Below, piece after piece: positions 40,401-54,300 of a DNA stretch of 64,000 nucleotides. A program made the translations under genes and the position numbers. The DNA lies in contig CAJNDS010000668.1 of assembly GCA_905221605.1 (NCBI GenBank), forward strand, positions 1,147,055-1,211,054. The letters are read 5' to 3'. The notes under the pieces are model-generated. The model was not told the origin of the DNA, did no database searches, and saw only the letters and a program-made list of their open reading frames with translations. How positions within the stretch are numbered: position 1 is the first letter of the stretch; the number at the start of each line of letters is the position of its first letter. The DNA comes from Symbiodinium natans. Lineage: Eukaryota > Sar > Dinophyceae > Suessiales > Symbiodiniaceae.

Positions 40401-42659
40401 GCTGTCATGATTCTCGACTTCCTATCAGCCACAGCTTGCATCGGGAAGTAGTTGGGCATCTCCTCGTCAAGTACTATCCTCTTCAAGCGGTGTATCGACG
40501 GTACCGTCCATCCGTGATACAGGTGCGCCAGCTCAACCACTATATAGTCTCCGCTCGGAACACCCCCTGGTTGGAGCGCGTAACCTAGGAACAATCCGGG
40601 TGATGTCGGAGTGTCGAACTTTGCCTTGGATGCCATGGCATATGCTTGCTCTTCTTCGGCGTCGTGATCTACATATTCTTCCCCATCCCCACCGTTGTCT
40701 GCACACGCCGCCTGGCATAAGCCATCCGCTAATGTCGCAAAGTGCTCATCCAATCTGAAGCCCAGCCTCATCAACTTCCACTTGTCTTCCACAGATGCCT
40801 TTTTACCCGCTGCCAGGGTATATCCCACCGCTATCACTCTATCCTCCGGCGCCAAGGCATCTTCGGTAGCATGCCAAACTCTTGGATTGAACTTTAGCCC
40901 ACTATCAACCTTCCGAGTCCTTCCCCATATCCATTTTCCCGGAAGCACCTCTTTCTTTATCCCGGCGGCGTCGCCACTCTCATTCTCACACTGTTCCTCT
41001 TCTGTCCAGATCATAGCTTCACCCGCCCTCTCGCTTACCGGCACAACAAAGTTGTACGTCTGGCTCTCGTTAAACTTGTCCTTGTGAGGCCCCATCCTGG
41101 TTCCGACAGACACAATCACCGTTGTAAAAGTAGCTTCTGGGAAACATTTTGCTATCAGCTCGCAGCACACCATGGCTATCCCCGGATATTCTTTGGCACT
41201 ATTCGTAATGCCAACCTTTCCTCCGTACGCATACAGCCCCAGGACTATGAACCCTCTACCGGTGGCCATGCTCCGCGAATTCTTCGCTATTCCTTTCTCT
41301 ATCGAAGTGAACTTCAGGATGATGTCCTTTGCATGCTGCACATCAAAGTCCTGCGTCATGACCTGCGCACGTCTATCGATCTCTCTCAGCTCTTCCTCCC
41401 TTTGCGAGCGTTGTTCTTTGGTTTCCTTCGTTTCAGAGGGCAAGGCCATGCTCGAAACATCTTCATCAGCTCCGAGAATCTCAAGAGCGTCATTTTCAGG
41501 ATCCCCCCGTTCGAGCAGGGCCGCGTCCTCTTTGCCAGCTTTTCTAGGCTTTTCGGCAATGGGGAGGTAGTTAACAAGTGCCCCGAAAGGAATCAGTTTC
41601 ACTTTGTCTTGCTCGTTGCCATGTCTTTTCCCGTACGGGCTTACCCCGTCCACTTGTTGTACGTTCCTATGGAAGCAGAACGTCTGCACAGCGTACGGCC
41701 ACCACTTCGGTTCTAGTCCTGCTTGTCTCAGCAATACTCTGCCACCGTAGATTACTTCTTTGACCTTGAGCTCCGCTATGCTATTCGTTCGGGGTAATCC
41801 GGGTGTAGAAGTCGCCCTACAAGTTCCTATGACGTCGCAGGCTTTTGAGAATTCACCGGCTCCGTCTGCGTATAAATGCACTACCATATCTGGGCCTCGG
41901 AACTCATTGATAGCTCGCACAAACTCATCCGTTCCCCTGGACTTTACGGGCGTGCAGTGTATCCACTGTGTCTTGAAGTCGAACATCACGATTGCATTGT
42001 TTTCTCCGCGGATTCCCTTGTCTTTGTTGCTGCGAAGAACTATCGTGTCTGCAGTGACCCTCTCCCCGAACTTCTCGGCACCCTTGTCGGTGATGCCTTC
42101 GCCCCTGTTGAAGGGAACGTTTATTGCTTTGCCTTGTCGACAGGCAACGCAGTGCATGTTCTTTGGGAGATGCGTGAGCAAATGTTCCGCCGATTTTGCA
42201 TACTCCGGTGAGTATCTTGCTCTCCGAATGCTCACAGCTTTGCTCGACCCTATCCCTTCGCCAAGTCTATCCGCAACTCGAACTTGATCTGCAGGTCCGA
42301 CTTCTGCCTCTGTTTGTTCCACCTCTCCCATGCCACCGGCGCTATCATCCTTCTGAGGCTCTCCCACTCCTCTTCTGGCCTGTTCTTCGTCGGCTATTCC
42401 GGGCAAATCTATATCAACATCCAATTCGCCTTCGTTTTCGGTGCCTTCTTCTTCGCCGGGTACAGCGACGACTTGCTCCGCGATCCTTAGGTCATCATCC
42501 GTATTCTTCTTTATTCCGCGGACGAGCTGAAACTCCGCATCCGTCATATTGCGTGCGCTTTGTCCCGCGTCAATCTGCTCAGGACTTAAAGCTCTTTCAC
42601 AAAACCCGCATACCCCGGATGAATCAGCCTTACACGCGGCGCAGTAGAACGTCGTTCTC
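28803..42659. repeat. Left member of a 13857-bp near-identical direct duplication abutting the gap
   Basis: It matches 42760-56616 end to end and in the same orientation. Differences seen are scattered substitutions and four indels. The right copy is 3 bp shorter near 29745, 1 bp shorter near 29971 and 2 bp shorter near 30875, and 6 bp longer near 41362, so total lengths are equal. It terminates exactly at the N gap, as expected for an unmerged contig overlap. Confidence 0.95.
34514..42659 (-). CDS. pol: Retroelement ORF2 (pol), left-contig copy, 5' end cut by gap
   Basis: This copy covers pol from the zinc ribbon before integrase (equivalent to residue about 809 of the 3525-aa copy) to the stop codon. 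Integrase, oxygenase-like insertion, reverse transcriptase and RNase H are all present and the frame is intact. Against the right copy I see about eight amino-acid changes, plus a two-codon difference (AQVMTQD versus ALDMVMTQD). The N-terminal protease and methyltransferase-like part is missing only because the contig ends at 42659. It is probably the same gene as 48465-59042, seen in another haplotype or family member. Confidence 0.85.
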
Positions 42660-42759
42660 NNNNNNNNNNNNNNNNNNNNNNNNNNNNNNNNNNNNNNNNN
42701 NNNNNNNNNNNNNNNNNNNNNNNNNNNNNNNNNNNNNNNNNNNNNNNNNNNNNNNNNNN
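42660..42759. other. Assembly gap of 100 N
   Basis: Exactly 100 unknown bases, a conventional placeholder length. The sequences on both sides overlap each other, so the true gap may be negative. Confidence 1.
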
Positions 42760-45700
42760 ATCTCCTCGAACAGCGTGCAGTCGTTCCCTATCATCTCCAC
42801 AATATCAGTCTCATGCTTAACCAGCATCAGGTTCTGCGCTATCCACCATGCCATGGTGTTGGCCCATTCCCTCGGGAATTTCATGTCTTCAAGAATCATC
42901 GTCCTGACGAATTTGGCCAGCCATATTCTCACCACGTAATTCGAAAACTCGATTTTATTCAGGGGAGTAGTGCCCCCCGTCTCGGATCCAAATCCTTGCT
43001 TTGTCACCTCCTCCACCATGTCCGCAACGTCCATGCTATCCGGATAGCCCCCGGTACCGGCTTCCATCCTCGTCATCACGCGATCTATCAAATGCTCCCC
43101 GGCCCTCTGGACAACCTCGAACAACTTCGTCTCCCACAGCATCTCGAGCTCTTCATAACCTAGGGAAAGTGTCTCTGGTTCTATCATTACGTTGTATATA
43201 GTCCACCGCATCTCCACCTCTATCTCATCCGCGTCGTTGGATGTAGGTTTTACTCTAGGCTCACTCGGCGGCGGTGAAATCGATGGAGGCTTGTGTCCAG
43301 GCCGGCCTAGTCTGCCTCCGTCAGCTCTCAGCTCTGGCACGGTCCCCAATATTCCATTCATGCCCATCCACACCCGATAGAATTGCTCTACCCACTTCCT
43401 CATGCCTCCGACGTTGCTCTCAACGTTCAATATCCTGCTTCTCATCAAAGTTCCCAAAGCTATCCCGGTGTATGACGGTTCGGCGCCAGGCCTCGTTCCC
43501 GACAGCACCTGCGAGTCATATATTCCCGCCATTACAATGTCGTACACTTCTTTGGGTGTGATCTCATCGGTAACCTCCCTCGGGCACGTCGCTCTAATCA
43601 TCCTGCGTATTACCTGTACCACTATCGTTGTCCATGCCATCGGTGGGGCTCCATAACAGCGAATCCAGTGCTGCATTTCTATCAAATGCCCTTTCAGCAC
43701 CTGTCCTGCCCTCGTATTCCTCGACCATGGGGCCTCTATCACAGGCGATCCCTCTTCTTCCATCCTCAATCTCAATATCCCCCCACTCTCTCCAGTACCC
43801 ACGCATTCCACTCGATCCAGTTCTGTCCCGTCGGCAACCACTCCCACCGTGCCTCCAGATCCTATCACCATCGGTCCTTCGCCACTGTCTCCGCTTCTCG
43901 TTGCCTGCTGCGTCTCTCTATCCGAATATTCTGCTCGGACTTGAGGTCGCTCAGGGTCTTGATGTTGCTACCCGTCCCAGCACCACCCTTCCATCTGGGA
44001 GCCTGCATAACCGCCCCCTTGGTATCACCTCGTGTTGGCACCGGTGGAGCCGGCGGTCTATCCCCTTGATCACCTATCCCAGCGGTTCCCCTAAGTGCTC
44101 CGCCATCTCTGCCATCTCCCGCCTTTTCCCCGGCACTTTTTCTCTTCTCGTCTCTTGCTTGTTTCTCTTGTCGTTGGTTCGCGAGCTCCTGAGCACTCTC
44201 GAGCAGCTCCTTCCTCTTCATAGCCTCCCGGTTTTCTTTCTTCGCCTTCTTTTGTTCTGACCGACTCCTCACGGTGGCGAAACCCTCGTCACTGCCTTCC
44301 TTGAACTCCTCAGTCATTGATGCGTCTCCCTCTCGAGCAGATTGGTTCTCCGGTCTATCCTCACCCATAGCATCATCCTCTTCTCCATCCGACTCTGCAT
44401 CGTCCTCCATCATCTCTGCGTCATCTGCCATCGCCGTCAGCTGCCCGATAGCCTCCATAGCCCTTAGAGCTTGGTATTCGGGGTCCTTCATGTGGAAGCC
44501 GGCCGCCGTGTAAATGATCACTTTCATCCGGTGCCAAGAACCCCTATCTCCGGCTGACACACAGTGAGCTTCGGACTTACCATACATCGTCTTCCACACC
44601 GACTCATCTATCCTGGCAGCCATCTCCGTATACACCCCTTGTCTATCCGATGTCCTAAGGCTCTCCGTGACTCCCGTGATCTTTGTCTCTGGCACAATCA
44701 CTTTCGTTTTCAGTGACCGGTCTGCCTTCGCCACTTCTATCCAGCGTCGGAGCCAGACTCCAACCTCTCCAATGCTATCCCTGCTCTCCTCGCCGATCAC
44801 CTCCCTAATAGCTGAAGTTTCTCTGTCATAACTCCATGTCTCGCGGGGTCGGCCACATCATTCCAAACATCGAGATGAACAGGATCTGCGCCCAGAAGCC
44901 GAACGTTCGCCCGGCACTGATGTACAACTTTCCCGCGTCCACCCCTATTCGAGGAAACGCCGTACGCATAACGTTCCAAGGCAGAGTGATGATTCCAGAC
45001 TTCTTCATCAGTTTATCCATGGCTTCTCCAGCCCTTATCAGTTCCTTGGCCTCCTCCCTGACTCGGTAGTTAGTGGGGAATCCATTCTCTTCGAAATTTC
45101 CGGGCCCTACCCAGAGCACATTGGCATTGGCTTTCCTGATCGTCTCCCTCGTCTCCCTCGCCACCTTGGTTTTAGTGTCATCGTCTGTAGCCTCGAACCG
45201 TCTCACCTCTTCTATTGCTCGGCGAGCATTCCCTGCTGCCATTCCAGCTGGGGCCAATACCACAATAATGTTCGTCACTTGATTCCCTCCCACGCCCTTC
45301 GAGACGCATTCCTTGCACACTTCCTGAACCTTCTTGTACGCACCCTGGTAGGTCATCTCCTGCGTTCCTGTCAGTTTGTGTGTAACGAACGACATACTCT
45401 CCGCGGCCTTTCCATAGCCACCGTGCGCCTTCAATAGCAATCCTATCCACTCTCGGACTTCCCCTGGTGACGCCGGATTCTTCTTATTCGAGACGCCCTC
45501 TATCCCCTCAGGTATGATGATGTGCACGTAGGTCTTCTGATCCGCACTACATCGGAGCTGAAGTGGCGGCTTCATTCCCTCCGCCCACCATGTCACCAGC
45601 TCAGCCGCCTTGCGCTCATGGAATGCAGTAGCTATGTCAAACATCCACTCGTAGGTCTCCACCGCAGACTCAAGCTCGCTCGAAAGCGCTGGCTCCATCA

Positions 45701-48386
45701 ATCTCCCTCCAACTCCGCCCATTCCTATACCAATGATAGCCGCCCAGGCCTGAGCCTCGAACGCCCAGCTCTGGTCGACGTCCTCCGGTCTGTTCCACCC
45801 ATATTTCCTGGGTGCCTTTTCTATTCCCAACACTATGCTCCCCACGTCCGCCATTTCCAAAACCTTGCCCATGTGGTGCGTGGCCTTATTCGCCTCCTCC
45901 ATGACTTTCTCCTCTATCCCGCTGCTCTCCACACACCGTCTGTAAATGGCTGGCCCCACAAAACTCCTCCACGGCATCTTCACGACGGCGCTATCGTGTC
46001 CCGTGGCCATTGGGGCCTCTATCCCCATATACTCCAATAAACGTATCACATTGGCCCATTCACTATCCACCGGGTAGTAATCCTTGTCTCGATCAGGCCC
46101 AGACACGCCCCCACCGCTAGGCAACTCCGCTATCCACCCCCTCATGAGCTCTATCAAACCACTTCTTGAGCCAGTTGGCTGTTCGACGACCTTCGTGGCA
46201 TTTTCGTCACCTTCCCGATGCAGGAACTCACGTTCCATCTTCCAATCCACAGGTCGCTCAGGAAGAGGTCCTCGGGCCGGGCCTATGATTGCGCGCTTTT
46301 TCAGGTGATAGCGCCAATACAGCCTCTCAACCCCCTGTGGATGCTTCTCCATCAGCGCCGACATCTCACTCATGAGATGGCTATTCGCTCCTAAACCCGG
46401 GTGCTTCGGCCTACAGATAAGTGCTTGCCCGATGATCTTCGTGGCCCTCATAAAGCAGAACAATACCCCGTCTATCTCCACTCTATCCACATCCAGTCGG
46501 ATCTGCCCGTCAGGCACCGACGATCTCCTTGTCCCCACATCCATCTTGACATTCTTGCCTATCCTTCTGAAGCCAGCCAGTACTCTTACTATCCATCCAT
46601 TCCCTAACGAATGCCATGTAGAGTATGACGCTGTACCACAGATGCTCCGTCCAAACCAGCATCCCGCAGAGTCGTGCACACTGGGAGCGCCGGTCGTCCA
46701 CGTGACCAGCGGATGGCTTCGATCTATCCCACCAGATGCTATCATCGACCACAACGCCTCTAGAGACGTTCCGTGGAAAATCCACCCGGGCACATTGAAC
46801 TCCTCATTCCCGACCGACATCTCCTGATTCAGCTTTTCTGCTCCGGCGTATTCGGCCTTCGTGGGTACCCACATACATCGCGAATCCGTGAAATGTTCCT
46901 TCACGTCCTTAACCCCCCCGTCTGCCTGGACCTCCGGAAATGTGGTCACTTCTTCGGCCAGGGACCAGTGCAACAGGTGTAGAACTGACGTCGGTCCCCC
47001 TATTTGCCATGACAGTGTATCCAGATACTCCTTCATCTGCCCATTTGCTGCATTCGCCATAACTCCGTATCCTTTTTCTCCCCCCTCGCTTCTCCGGAAT
47101 TCCTCCATCACGTCTCTTCCTCTCTTCAAGTATTGGCTTTCGTAGGCCCCCATAATCTCGTCTGCCATGCCTATCACCTTGATCTTGGGCTGCGCCTCCG
47201 TCCATATCTTCAGCTTCTCCTCGCTCGACTTATGGCTGACCGCTATCCGCTCCGCAACCTGAGACGGTGGAATTGCATACTTCAATGGTCGCACGGCCAA
47301 CCACGTCATCATGCCTTTGATCGCATCATCGAACGGGCTCTTCTCTGTGTCGTCCATGTGGATCTCCGCCCAATCTAGGGTCTTTCTGCTGATCCCTCCC
47401 CAGCTAGCCCTGAACGGGTCCTTACTTCCGTTCGTGACGTCATACACCCCTCCCACAGAGATGGCTATCGGTGCCACACCAGCTATCATCCTCTCATATG
47501 ATCTCCCCTTCTGGAAGGACTTCTCTGTCTCATCAGTCGCGCCGAGGAATTTAGGGGCCCATGGCGTATCAACATCTCCTCCCGTGCCCGCTGTGGGCAT
47601 GGCACATCCCGGCACGTCCATCCCTCTGGCCAATCGCACCCCTATCAAGTCGTTCAGCTTCTCCTTCGACAGGTTCCCGGCATCAGGACTCGCCTGGGGT
47701 GGCGGCTTCGTCGCCCCTCCATGCGACCTTGGCCTATCCCAGTTCGCTATCACCCTCTCCAGGTAGTCCGTGGCATCCGTCACAGACGCAGCTATCAGAG
47801 GGATCTTCTCCCTTATCCATGCTTCAGGATTCCGTCTTGTACACCGTAGTACCTCCCAGAGATACATAATCTTGTGTACTCGCATTCTATCCACATCGTA
47901 TCCCACGGCTGAACGCTTACCTCCTTTCTTCGCCGTCTTGGCCTGGGCCTCTTCCGCTCGCACACCAGCTATCCCACTGCTCATCCATTTCTTGAAGTCT
48001 GCATCGTCCTTGAATGGGCTGGGGATAGCCCGTCTAGCCCATACCTCCTGCATCTCTAGATTTCCCTCCAACATCCAGTGTATTCTAGCCTGTTCTCTCT
48101 CCTTGGCTCCGACTGGCAGATACGAGTACGTCGTCACCCCTGGCACTCCATCCTCCGTCTCGGCCTTGAGGTACCTATCCGCGTCGGAAAACACCTTCTC
48201 CAGGAAGTCTATCATGGCCTGTGCTCGATCACATCGTTCCCTCTCTCCTGCATCCCTGGTCTGATGCTCTGGGCGTTGCCATCGTACCCCTACTGTCCTC
48301 GAAGACGAAGCTGTCCCAGGATCTTCACTGCTTCCGATATCTCTATCCCGCTCACTCAGCGACACCGATCCGAACATCTCTCCCAT
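42760..48386 (-). pseudogene. Retroelement ORF3, right-contig copy: N-terminal part with two frameshifts
   Basis: Same ATG and first 1186 residues as the intact ORF3, including HGTS at 538-541, with about five amino-acid changes. A 2-bp deletion near 44826 (TCATAACTCC where the other copy has TCATATAACTCC) shifts the frame. A 1-bp deletion near 43931 (ATTCTGC versus ATTCCTGC) restores it, so the segment 43865-44800 reads in another frame and 42760-43871 returns to the first. A 3-bp in-frame difference is at about 43690. The remainder of the gene is lost at the gap. The indels lie in short repeats near a contig end, so sequencing error is as likely as true decay. Confidence 0.8.
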
Positions 48387-51300
48387 GGCTCCACGCTATG
48401 CAGGTCGCTAGAGCCCTCTTCGTCCTTATACCTGCATGCAACTCAAGGTCACACAAAATTCGCTCTAGTCAAGACGTCGTTGAAGAGCGTTACAAAGTTC
48501 TTTAATATTCACCAAATTGCTATTATCTATCCGAGCCTTTGATTCTTCACTAATGTATATGGTGCATTGTACGTCTTCTCCTTTGTCGTGAAGCTCTCCT
48601 ATCTTCGTCTTTCCCCGCATTCGAGCCAGTTTTCCACGTGCAGCTAGAATTCTCGCTATTCCCTCGGATATGGCGGCATCACTGCGATTGATCAGAACAA
48701 TCCCAACGCCCGCAGCAATCACTCTGTCGACCAGTAAAGCTAGGCTATCAGCCGCACTTTGGTCCTTTCTTCCCAGCTTAAGCTCTGCTCCGCGGGCTAG
48801 TCGAGACGGCGAGTCAACTCGCTTCGGTGCTATCACAACTATCCCGTCGCACTCACCGACGATCGCCTCATCGACCTCCAGAATTGGCGAGTGTTTGATA
48901 TCCCACACCATTTCCCAAATTATCCATCTTCCCACTATGGACTTTGCTATCCCAACGCTATCCCTGATTTCATACTCGAGCTGATTTTGGGATACCCCCC
49001 GGCACGCGGGCATAGCTAAGATGGTTCCCGTTGATTTCCCGAACTCCTCTTCACCGAAATGTGCGGTAGTGTACATATCCCTTAACCACTCTCGTGCTTC
49101 ATTGATGGCCTTGGTCATCATGTTGGCAGCCTGATACTCAGTAGGACAGTTGACAAACGTGAACATGACTGCCTCGTAGAACTGGTTCAGCCTAGCTATG
49201 TCTATTCGTTGTGTTCTAGACAGGTACCTCATGTTCGGATTCTTGCCCGATACAATCACTCTAACAGCCGCCTCATTGTCCTCTGCCACTATCAAGGGTT
49301 CTATACTCTCCTTCATCATCTCCCATAGTGCCAACCCCGGTATTCCTTGTTTCGTGATGCCATCGTGCAGGGCTACTATCTCAGCTTCAGGGGTACTTTT
49401 AGAGCACGACGTTTGCTTCTTACAGTAAGCAGCTATAGGAACGAAAGTGTGCGGTCCCTGAAGACACAGATATACCCCCGACGTAGATCTATGGTCGTTC
49501 TTGTCGCTGGCAAGATCGGCGTCACAGTATAGCACAAGACGGATGTCTCCTATCCTATCCCCGACCCATCCGTAGAGGCTCGTTGTGGTCGTCTCGTTGA
49601 TGTATGAGATCAGTCTATGCATTCTCTTGTCACAGAGATGTGTCCAGGTCGTCAGCCTCGACGCCAGAACCTGTACTGGTCGCAGAAGGTCATACCTTCC
49701 GACTCTGGCCCCATACAAGATCTTCATGAGCACCGCAGGGGCGTGCTCTTTCAACACTCCCGGCCCCTCATCCGGCAGCTCGTACTTGGCTATCCCCATA
49801 ATTTCGTTCACCTTGTCGTCTACTGGGTTCTCGTCGAACTCTGGGCGGCTCTCGTCGAGATATGGGGTCTTAGCTTTATCCAGTGGCTTAGGATATGCCG
49901 TCGAGCACAACTCTTGATATCTATCCACACACTGCTTCATGAAATCGGTAACATCGTATCGAAGAATCCTGATTTCATCTGGACTATCTTCCTTCGCCTC
50001 GGCCTTCCCCACGAAGTTAGGCGGTTCCTTCTTGGGCTCGATGATCTTCGTCCACTCGTGTCTCGGCTCAAACGGCGACCGAAAAGGTATCGCGCTAGCC
50101 GTGTGCAAGCATCCCAAGTACCTACCCATACTTCGTGGCTCTTCGAGCTTGATTCTCTTCGCCAGCTTCTCCCATCCTATCGCTAAGTTCTCTTTGGGCC
50201 CCGCAAGCTTGAAGTCGTCGACGTAGATCACCAGCATCAGCTTCAGCTCCTTATGGAAAAACACACTAGGCCAATCTGAGAGGAATTCGAAGCCGACCTC
50301 AGTCACAGCCTTTTCGCAGTGCTTTTCCCAGAACCCCCCGGCATCCGGATGCCCGTATAAAGCTAGTCTCAGTGGCACCACGGGGTCGTCTATGCCCTCC
50401 CATTCATCTGGCCACCTATCCCTCGGGATCCGTATCCATGTTTTAGGCCCCCCCAACAGCGCCTGCGTGTATGCCGACTCACCGTCCGACATCTCGATGT
50501 CGTGTCCTGGCAGCATCCCATAGGCATCCGCCATCTTGCCTGCCTCAAGTGTCGCAGGGCATGATGTGATTTCCTGAAAGATGGCCCACTTTCCCTCCTG
50601 GTCTTTGACATGACATCCCTCAAACACAACTCTCCCCTTATACTTCCTAAGAGGATCGTCTTCAGCAAGCTCCCAGTTCTTTTCTACACAAATGTCGAAG
50701 ATACGACCTACATGAGCTATTTCCCCTCTATCCATTGCCTCCCGCTGAACGTCCTTCCACGAACGCACCTCCTCCATTATCCAGACCACTTGATCCATCA
50801 GCTTTTTCCATTCCTTATCAAGCGCGGCCCGAGCCTTGGGGTTGATCGCCCTCTCAGCTTTCGTCACGGGTCTAGCGACAAGTCCGAACACTTCCTCGAT
50901 GTCTTCCTCTTCGTCCTCTATGATTGTGGCCATCAGTGGCTCAAGTTCTCCTACTGTCTCGTCGATGCTATCACACACTTCATTTTCCGCAACCTCTTCC
51001 CAGCTATCCTCTTGATCTGCATCCACCTGTATAGCAGGGACTGCGACTATTCCATCTCCATACTCCTCGTCCTCAGTTTGATAACCCTGCCGGATCAAAT
51101 TATCAACGGGCGTAGTATGCTTGTTCATGAAGCATGCGAAGCATAGCGTCATCGACGTGAGGATTAAACTAGGTACCTTGGCTTTTCCCTCCAGCAGTCG
51201 TCGACATTCTCGGCATCTGTATGCCCTATCCGAGACATGCTTGACGCCGATTCGCCGCCTATCCTCATCTCTATTCCTCCCTGCTCTCAGTCCATGACCC

Positions 51301-54300
51301 GCACTATCCCTGTCTCTTTCCCTCGCACGGGCCTCTCTTGCCCAGATTGCTTTCTTGCTCTCCCGATGTGCCCTACGATGTCTCACTTCCTTCACGTTCT
51401 CAGGCATCATGCACCCGCGCATCCTCGGTCGCAGACATACTCCCTTAGCGAACTCCATTCTCATGATTGGCCCCCCTCTTCCTCCAAACGTAATGGGAAA
51501 GCTATTCCTATTCTGTATAGCCACCAGGATTTCTCGCTCAGGTGATACCTCGTATCCTATGACGTCGCACATAGTTTCCGCCACAAGTTGTCCAAGCGCA
51601 GACACTCTCACACTTGTGCCAGGATCTTCCGGATATGCTATCCCAGTACGAACCCAGGTGTATCCTATCAACGGAACATGGATGTCGTCCTTTAGTTCGA
51701 GGACCAGTGCATTCCTCTCTGCCTCCCACATGACTATGTCGCATTCGCCCTTTTCCATAGTCTCGAGGTTGATGGTTTCAGCGTGCCCGGCCCTGAAGAA
51801 TGCCTCATCCACAGGTTCCCGTTCCTCTTCCAAGTCCGACAGCGTCCACCCTTCTGAATCAAACACATCACTCTGGTCGTCGAATCCGGAGCTTTCCTCT
51901 CTATCTTGGTCGTGGCGTCGATCTGTGTCGCTGCTCTCCCTCTCCCCGGCCAGCACTACTATCCATCCGTTGCAGTTCATGTCTCCCACCTCGAGCTCTT
52001 CTCCAGGGTAAGCTACCGCGGCCCCTCCGGTGCTATGTCTGGTGCGGCGACTGTTTGGCTTCATCATCCTAACCTTGCCTATGTCGTCGCCGTCGACCAG
52101 GATCACGCGCAGGTCCTGTATGTGTTTCGCCCGGGGTCCGAAGACCTCCCCCATTGCCTCTCGGCCTGGATTATTCATAACTATGCATCTTTTCCATCTG
52201 GGCTCCTCACGACTGATGTACGGTGCCCCATCCTCGGCAGCCGCAGCAGCATAGTTCCTCACCAGCGTCTGATCTTCTCGATCCGTAGCATCGTCGACGT
52301 GCTCGTCGTCTCCCTCCATGTCTATCACCCAATACGAGTTTCCTCCGTTCATTCTTCTCTTGGCTATCTTCAGCAGCTTCTCTAGTGATCCCCCGGTCTC
52401 GTCACCTCTAATCGTTCCCTTTTCCAGCTGTGCCAAGGAGTCCACGTCCAGTGTCACCATACCACTACTATATCCGAGATATTCTCCCTCGTGTTCTTCA
52501 CATGCCATCGACACCGAATCACCCTCTTCCTCGCCGCAGATGCTTACCACGTCCTCTATCACCTTGATCATTTCGCGTATCGCCTTACGCTCCTGCTCTC
52601 GTTGCACGTCCATTTTCGTGTCCGATGTCCTCACCATGTGCGACATTAACTCATGATCCCTTGGCATATGATCGCATGCTAGCATGTCCGCCGCGATCGT
52701 GTTCATCATACATGGAGTGATCATTCCTATGTAACACGACGCGTCCACCCCGTCATTCATACCCAGCATGCATCCATCACTCCGTACTATCCACATGTCC
52801 CAGGCAAGCGCCATTCGAACAATGGTCTCGTCGGCCAATCGACTTTTGCCGCCTATCCATATGGTCGTAGCCACTATTCCTCTGCTGTTGGCGTCGGTGA
52901 TAACCTTTTCTATATTACCAAACACTCTATCTCGAGCCTCTCGCGTACTATCTAGACCTTCCTCACGTCTCCAACCGGATGCCTTTCGATCAACTTCTAT
53001 ACTCATGCCTTCGCTAGACGCATCGATAGCGATGACCACATCCGTCACATCCTCTCCTATCACACATCCTTCCCCCGATATCCAAGATACGTTCTCACCT
53101 CCGTTATCCCCTATTTCATCTATTCCGATCCCCATGACCTGCACTTTAGGCTGTTCGCCCAACTCCCTCATTATTTCCCCAATGATGTTGTCGGACGGCG
53201 TTCGCGCTATTCCAGCTGTGCTGCACAATTGATTGATGGTTTTCGCAACCTCCTCAGTACCTCCCATCCTGGATGCCGGTGCGGCAGGTTCTGCTGGTCC
53301 TCCTCTATCCCTGATTCGTCGGTCTTCTCCTCCGTCGGGGATGTACCAGAACTCCGTGATGATGTCCCTGGGCACAACGAATCGGTACCTCCCTCTATTG
53401 CGCATCATCTCCGCCTGTATGCATGAGTCATATTCAATGGATTCTAAGACCTCCCCAGTATTAGCGCTCCGAGTGACCCTCCACCAGAGCTCGAGCCGTC
53501 TTTTGTCCCTTCCGCCATAGAATCGGTAGGATGTGGCGCGATTGTTTCTTACTGCCCACACTCGGCCACCCTCAGGCATTCCCGATGGAGAATCCCATCG
53601 GTATTCCCGCGGTGAGAAGTCCTGTCCATGGTCGGTGATTTTCTCCATCCATTCACGAACTCCAATTTCTGCGGGACGCGGTCCTATTCCCTCTTGCCCT
53701 CGAACGGCAGAGGGAGGCCTCTCTCCTCTGATGATCCTCTCTTTGTCTCCCTCTATATAGCGCAGTCGCTGTCCCGGACTCATCCTATTCCACTCTGCCG
53801 ACGAAATGGAGTTGGGTTTGTGAGATCTCGCGTACGGCCGTTCTATCCTGGGCATGTCCTGTTCGTAGTCTAAACCCACCCCCCGTATACCCGTCGCCTT
53901 CTCTCCCCGCGCCCGCTCCTTGGCTTCATCCTCTATCTCTCCCTCAGGCTCCCCCTTTTCCCAGAACGTAGTGCACCCCGTCCATTTCTTGGTGATCTTC
54001 TTCTTGCCCTTCATTCTATCCTCATCCAGTACCTCCGATGTACCATCGGCGTACACTATCCACGTTCGCCTCCTTGGACCCAGCTCTCTATCCCCGGGGC
54101 CACCTGTACCTTTGACCTCCTCGCCTGGGGTACACAGCTCCTTTCGGGGTAAGATGTGATGAAGCGTCCACGAATGGTCTATCTCATCATGTTCCCAGAA
54201 ATCCCCGTTTTGAAGATGCTGATCGTCGCACTTAATTTGTCTCATCACATCGGCTCGTACCCTTCTCTCCTCTGCGAAGATTTCCTCCGTCTCCTCTCCT

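Noticed and set aside
42630-43871. A 413-codon minus-strand frame running through the N gap
   Set aside because: The frame is joined artificially through 100 N; its two ends belong to ORF3 (right contig) and ORF2 (left contig).
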